Below are positions 60,661-64,000 of a DNA stretch of 64,000 nucleotides, piece by piece; position 1 is the first letter of the stretch, and each line of letters begins with the position of its first letter. The notes under the pieces are model-generated. The model did no database searches. It was not told the origin of the DNA and was given only the letters and a program-made list of their open reading frames with translations. The DNA is from Bacteroides sp. (lineage in GTDB: Bacteria > Bacteroidota > Bacteroidia > Bacteroidales > Bacteroidaceae). Position numbers and translations under genes: made by a program. Location of the stretch: NCBI GenBank assembly GCA_015060735.1, contig SUXX01000004.1, positions 51,398 through 115,397 of the forward strand, given 5' to 3'.

Positions 60661-61468
60661 TCAACTGTTCTTGCAATAATGAACGGGGAACGCCTAATTC
60701 TATCGCTTTTTCGAAAGCCATATATGCCTCACGTCTTCGTCCTTGAGCCAAATAGATTTCACCACACATCACATAAATATCAGTATCGTTCGGCGAGAGT
60801 TTGACGGCACTTTCCAAATCAAGCAAAGCCAAATCCAGAGTTCCCATATCGACCTCCAATTCTGCCCTAGCCATCAACAAGGAAGCATCGCGAGGATAAT
60901 CCACTATCAAGCGGTTTAACTCCTCCAATGACTCCTTATACCGTTGGAGTTTCTGATTAGCCATTGCTATACCGATACGGGCGGTTTTGTCACCAGGTGT
61001 AACTTCCAACAGCTTCTGATAATCTATCTTCGCATCAGAATACTGGCGACGACGCATATAAATGTAAGCACGGAAGCCAAAAGCCTCGGCATTATCAGCA
61101 TCCAAATCAATGACATCACAATAATCCACATATGCCTTATCCAAATAATCCATTTCCAAATACAATGATGCTCGGTTTAGCAACATCGTGATGGAATAAG
61201 GAGTCAAATTCAGAGCCAAGGAATAAGATTCCAAAGCATCCTTATTTTTCCCCATTCTCCTCTGAACAGTACCTAGATTAGAAAACAACAAGGCATTCCG
61301 TATATTAGCAGGCTCCAATTGCAAAGCTTGTTTAAATAACCCTTCAGCCTGATAAAGACTATCTTTCTCTACGGCATCCATTGCACGGGTTATCAACTCG
61401 TCGTAGGTTTGAGCTGAAAGTTGTAAGCAACTACAACACAACAATATAATATAAACAACTTTTTTCAT
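60641..61468 (-). CDS. Exported TPR protein
   Basis: A 275-residue protein with signal peptide (MKKVVYIILLCCSCLQLSAQ) followed by about six tetratricopeptide repeats (YQAEGLFKQALQLEPANIRNALLFSNLGTV, ALESYSLALNLTPYSITMLLNRASLYLEM, DAKIDYQKLLEVTPGDKTARIGIAMAN, AVKLSPNDTDIYVMCGEIYLAQGR). TPRs mediate protein contacts in the periplasm. There is no catalytic motif and no informative neighbour, so the partner is unknown. Confidence 0.87.
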   Translation of the reverse strand: MKKVVYIILLCCSCLQLSAQTYDELITRAMDAVEKDSLYQAEGLFKQALQLEPANIRNALLFSNLGTVQRRMGKNKDALESYSLALNLTPYSITMLLNRASLYLEMDYLDKAYVDYCDVIDLDADNAEAFGFRAYIYMRRRQYSDAKIDYQKLLEVTPGDKTARIGIAMANQKLQRYKESLEELNRLIVDYPRDASLLMARAELEVDMGTLDLALLDLESAVKLSPNDTDIYVMCGEIYLAQGRRREAYMAFEKAIELGVPRSLLQEQLKASKGK

Positions 61469-61538
61469 TTATGTTTCTTTTGAGTTGCAAAGGTAGGAAA
61501 AAAACAGAAGGTTAGTTTCTATTTACGGACAAACAACG

Positions 61539-61546
61539 TATATTTG
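61539..61546 (+). promoter_or_regulatory. -7 box of msrA
   Basis: TATATTTG, 24 bases before the ATG at 61571. The track start at 61544 is a TTG inside this box. Confidence 0.55.
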
Positions 61547-61570
61547 CGAAACATTAATATTTATAAAGGT

Positions 61571-62056
61571 ATGAAACAGGAAAAAGCTATATTTGCCGCC
61601 GGATGTTTTTGGGGCGTTCAACATCAATTCCAACGAGTAAGCGGAGTCTTGAATACAGTCGTTGGCTATACAGGAGGTCCTGAAGAAAATCCAACCTACC
61701 CAGAGGTAAAGGCTCATCAAACCCATCATGTGGAAGCCATCATTGTGGATTATGATGCAGACATTGTGAGTTATGAAGACCTATGCAAAGTTTTTTTTGA
61801 AATCCACGACCCGGCTCAGACGGATGGCGTAGGTCCGGACATCGGTCCTCAATACCGAAGTGAGATTTTCTATCTAGATGAAGAACAAAAGCAGATAGCC
61901 CAAAAGGTCATTGAATTACTTCGTTCCATGGGGCATGAGGTAAATACCCTTCTTCGTCCGGCCGAGAAGTTTTGGGAGGGTGAAGAATATCACCAACATT
62001 ATTATGACAAGACGGGTGGAGAACCTTATTGTCACATTCGGGTGAAGAAATTCTAA
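61571..62056 (+). CDS. msrA: Peptide methionine sulfoxide reductase MsrA
   Basis: A 161-residue enzyme reducing methionine-S-sulfoxide in proteins. The catalytic motif GCFWG (in AIFAAGCFWGVQHQFQ) is at residues 11-15. GPEENPTYPEVKAHQTHHVEAIIVDYD, DPAQTDGVGPDIGPQYRSEIF and FWEGEEYHQHYYDKTGGEPYCHIRVKKF complete the family. The start at 61571 gives the normal N-terminus. It has no MsrB fusion and no signal peptide, so it acts in the cytoplasm. A dispersed repeat separates it from leuB. Confidence 0.95.
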   Translation: MKQEKAIFAAGCFWGVQHQFQRVSGVLNTVVGYTGGPEENPTYPEVKAHQTHHVEAIIVDYDADIVSYEDLCKVFFEIHDPAQTDGVGPDIGPQYRSEIFYLDEEQKQIAQKVIELLRSMGHEVNTLLRPAEKFWEGEEYHQHYYDKTGGEPYCHIRVKKF

Positions 62057-62066
62057 AAAACATTCC

Positions 62067-62145
62067 GTGTCATCCTGAGCAATGCGAAGGCTCTGTTTAC
62101 ATCCAGTTGACGTATACAGATTCTTCACTACGTTCAGAATGACAC
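62067..62145. repeat. Dispersed inverted-repeat element, copy 6
   Basis: GTGTCATCCTGAGCAATGCG at the left and CACTACGTTCAGAATGACAC at the right, 79 bp as in copies 2 and 4. It lies between the convergent msrA and leuB genes. Confidence 0.88.
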
Positions 62146-62156
62146 GGAAATTGTTA

Positions 62157-63218
62157 TCAAGCCTTCTTGATATAATCCACAATCCAAGCACCGACTTCCT
62201 TGGTACCATACTTCTCACCACCAGCTACTTGAATCTCTGGAGTACGGACATTAGCATCCAGCGAAGCATCTACCGCCTTCCGAATCAATGCTCCTTCTTC
62301 CTTCAAATCGAAATATTCAAACAACATCGCCACGGAAAGAATCTGTGCCAACGGATTGGCTATATTTAAACCTTTTGCTTGCGGCCACGAACCATGTATT
62401 GGTTCGAACACTGGAGTACTTTCACCTGTCGAAGCCGAAGGAAGCAAACCCATCGAACCACTAATTACCGAACCTTCATCCGTCAAAATATCACCAAACG
62501 TATTCTCCGTTACCATTACATCAAAAAAGGTCGGTTCCTGAATCATACGCATGGCAGCATTGTCTACATACATATAATCGGTGGTCACCTCCGGATATTG
62601 CGGGGCCATTTCCTGGGCAATTTGTCGCCAAAGACGGGAAGAAGCCAACACATTTGCCTTATCCACTACGGTAAGGTGCTTATTACGCTTCATGGCATAT
62701 TCAAAGCCTACCTTCAAGATGCGTTCAATTTCCGGACGAGTATAGTAGTTGGTATCGTACGCCTTGTCATTGTCTTGATACTTTTCGCCGAAATACATGC
62801 CACCAGTCAATTCACGGATACAGATGAAATCGGCATTTTCCACCAACTCGGCACGAAGCGGTGACTTGTGAATCAGGCATTTGAATGTCTGTACCGGACG
62901 GATATTGGCAAACAAACCAAGCTTTTTACGCATCGCCAACAAACCTTGTTCGGGACGTACCTTTGCCGTCGGATTATTGTCAAACTTCGGATCACCTACC
63001 GCTGAGAAAAGTACCGCATCCGCATTCTTACAAATCTGAAAGGTTTCTTCAGGAAATGGGTCTCCCACTTTATCAATGGCATCTGCACCGCAAATGGCAT
63101 ATTCATAACTCACTTGATGACCGAACTTTTCGCAAACGGCGTTCATCACATCCACGCCTTGCACGGAGATTTCGGGACCGATACCGTCACCCGGTAATAC
63201 TGCTATTTTAAAGTTCAT
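62157..63218 (-). CDS. leuB: 3-isopropylmalate dehydrogenase
   Basis: A 353-residue NAD-dependent enzyme of leucine synthesis. The start [25 protein letters not shown] and [39 protein letters not shown] fit the family. Catalytic and metal-binding parts are [33 protein letters not shown] and [26 protein letters not shown]. It is the last leu gene seen here, downstream of a small membrane ORF and a LeuA-like gene on the same strand. Confidence 0.96.
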   Translation of the reverse strand: MNFKIAVLPGDGIGPEISVQGVDVMNAVCEKFGHQVSYEYAICGADAIDKVGDPFPEETFQICKNADAVLFSAVGDPKFDNNPTAKVRPEQGLLAMRKKLGLFANIRPVQTFKCLIHKSPLRAELVENADFICIRELTGGMYFGEKYQDNDKAYDTNYYTRPEIERILKVGFEYAMKRNKHLTVVDKANVLASSRLWRQIAQEMAPQYPEVTTDYMYVDNAAMRMIQEPTFFDVMVTENTFGDILTDEGSVISGSMGLLPSASTGESTPVFEPIHGSWPQAKGLNIANPLAQILSVAMLFEYFDLKEEGALIRKAVDASLDANVRTPEIQVAGGEKYGTKEVGAWIVDYIKKA

Positions 63219-63223
63219 AGTTA

Positions 63224-63412
63224 TTAATCTTTTTCCTTATATATACTCTTTTGAAAAACCTTCACTACAGCTAAAACTCCTACACCATAACTTGAAGCTA
63301 AACATAAACTATCAAACAAAGGTTGTATCGTTCCTTTAAAACAAAATCTAACAAGCATCCAAAACGAGACACATCCAATGAATATTAATATATTCTTAAT
63401 CCACGTTTTCAT
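63224..63412 (-). CDS. Small two-segment membrane protein, hypothetical
   Basis: A 62-residue ORF between the leuA-like gene and leuB. It starts at an ATG 17 bases inside the leuA-like 3' end and stops 5 bases before leuB. Two hydrophobic stretches ([17 protein letters not shown] and [18 protein letters not shown]) flank a short loop, and a Lys-rich tail follows. I do not recognise a family. Operon placement and tight spacing favour a real gene, but length alone does not prove it. Confidence 0.5.
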   Translation of the reverse strand: MKTWIKNILIFIGCVSFWMLVRFCFKGTIQPLFDSLCLASSYGVGVLAVVKVFQKSIYKEKD

Positions 63413-64000
63413 ACTCCTTTTCTATGATATTCAACATTTTCATCGTAGCCTTGATGGCAGCTTCTGTCTGGTCGGCATCGAGGCCACGTGTTCTAAATTC
63501 CTTATTCTCAAAGCTCCAGCTAATGGTGGTTTGCACAAACGCATCGGTTCGTCCTCCCGGAGGAATAGTTACGGCATAATTCGTCAACATCGGAAATTTT
63601 CTCCCCAATGTTTCCTTGTATATTTTTCGGAGAGCACGCACAAACGCATCATATTGACCATCACCACTCGAATTAACCTCGTATTCTTTGCCATGAATAT
63701 CCACCTTAACAGTAGCCATTGGCTTCAAGCCGTAGGCCAAGTTTACTATATAACTTTTCAATTTAACTGCATCATCTTCTACATCATGCTTCAACACATC
63801 ACTCACAATGTAGGGCAAATCTTCTTGGGTCACCAACTCTTTCTTATCACCTAATTGAATGATTCGTTCCGTCACTTTACGCATAGCTTCTTCGTCCAAT
63901 TTCAAACCAAGATCTTCCAGATTTTTTCGAATATTGGCTTTACCACTATTCTTTCCCAAAGCATATTCACGTTTACGCCCGAATCGTTCAGGTAAAAGGT
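63396..64000 (-). CDS. 2-isopropylmalate synthase-like protein, 3' part
   Basis: The gene runs off the right edge of the window; about 200 C-terminal residues are visible. The reading frame stays open past the track start, with ERFGRKREYALGKNSGKANI before it. The C-terminal LeuA dimer/regulatory domain is clear: VKLKSYIVNLAYGLKPMATVKV, NSSGDGQYDAFVRALRKIY, YAVTIPPGGRTDAFVQTTISW. In LeuA this domain binds leucine for feedback inhibition; in citramalate synthase-like paralogues it binds isoleucine. The neighbour leuB supports a leucine-pathway role. The catalytic TIM barrel lies outside the window. Confidence 0.85.
   Translation of the reverse strand, partial: LLPERFGRKREYALGKNSGKANIRKNLEDLGLKLDEEAMRKVTERIIQLGDKKELVTQEDLPYIVSDVLKHDVEDDAVKLKSYIVNLAYGLKPMATVKVDIHGKEYEVNSSGDGQYDAFVRALRKIYKETLGRKFPMLTNYAVTIPPGGRTDAFVQTTISWSFENKEFRTRGLDADQTEAAIKATMKMLNIIEKEYENVD

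Noticed and set aside
1-64000. tRNA, rRNA and classical IS transposase genes
   Set aside because: I scanned for tRNA T-loop patterns, rRNA-like stretches and transposase motifs and saw none that hold up.

Overview
The window reads as chromosomal DNA of a gut-type Bacteroidales, most likely the family Bacteroidaceae (Bacteroides/Phocaeicola-like). The evidence is promoters of the TTG-(19-20 bp)-TAnnTTTG type, start sites without Shine-Dalgarno signals, many TonB-dependent receptors and SPII lipoproteins, a GH97 enzyme, an Mfa-type fimbrial operon with DUF3575, a BtuG-type B12 lipoprotein, and the fused aspartokinase/homoserine dehydrogenase next to a phosphoglycerate mutase-type gene. Species cannot be named from sequence alone.

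Layout: (1) 1-640, a dispersed repeat, a 7-bp tandem array and a phage-type 'P5' protein. (2) 640-7323, a cobalamin-riboswitch operon btuB-btuG-btuF-btuC-btuD. (3) 7340-8952, an HTH-Fic protein and a Bcp peroxiredoxin whose promoters carry the same 26-bp operator. (4) 9121-16860, a TonB receptor, then the leftward thrA-apgM-thrC operon preceded by an unannotated Thr/Met-rich leader peptide. (5) 17084-24594, radA, a GxxExxY nuclease gene closed in by terminal inverted repeats, an FAD oxidoreductase, a LuxR-type regulator, a TonB receptor and a secreted TIM-barrel protein, ended by a 53-bp palindrome. (6) 24583-31588, U32 hydroxylase/peptidase, metA, an M14 carboxypeptidase and an outer-membrane receptor, all leftward. 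(7) GH97. (8) 34293-40722, a heavy-metal RND efflux operon with a His-rich adaptor. (9) M13 peptidase. (10) 43090-47779, a fimbrial operon. (11) 48052-48853, an HU-like regulator behind four 22-bp dyads. (12) 48926-63959, housekeeping genes (ABC-F, S9 peptidase, purA, fur, alkD-like, DPP III, AraC-type, recQ, TPR, msrA, leuB, leuA-like) with a probable small RNA at 51195.

The window is mainly core chromosome, but two families of short inverted-repeat elements pepper it. One (CACCACAGATTACACAG... ends) exists both as about 75-bp non-coding copies and as a 452-bp copy that encloses the GxxExxY PD-(D/E)XK nuclease-like gene. It also supplies the C-terminus of ApgM and fills two intercistronic gaps of the metal-efflux operon. 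The other (GTGTCATCCTGAGC... ends) lies mostly between genes, but one half-copy sits in frame inside the FAD oxidoreductase gene. The observations I rank highest are the GxxExxY element with its non-autonomous relatives, the thr attenuator-like leader, the shared Fic/Bcp operator, and the exact 22-bp dyad array upstream of the HU-like gene.
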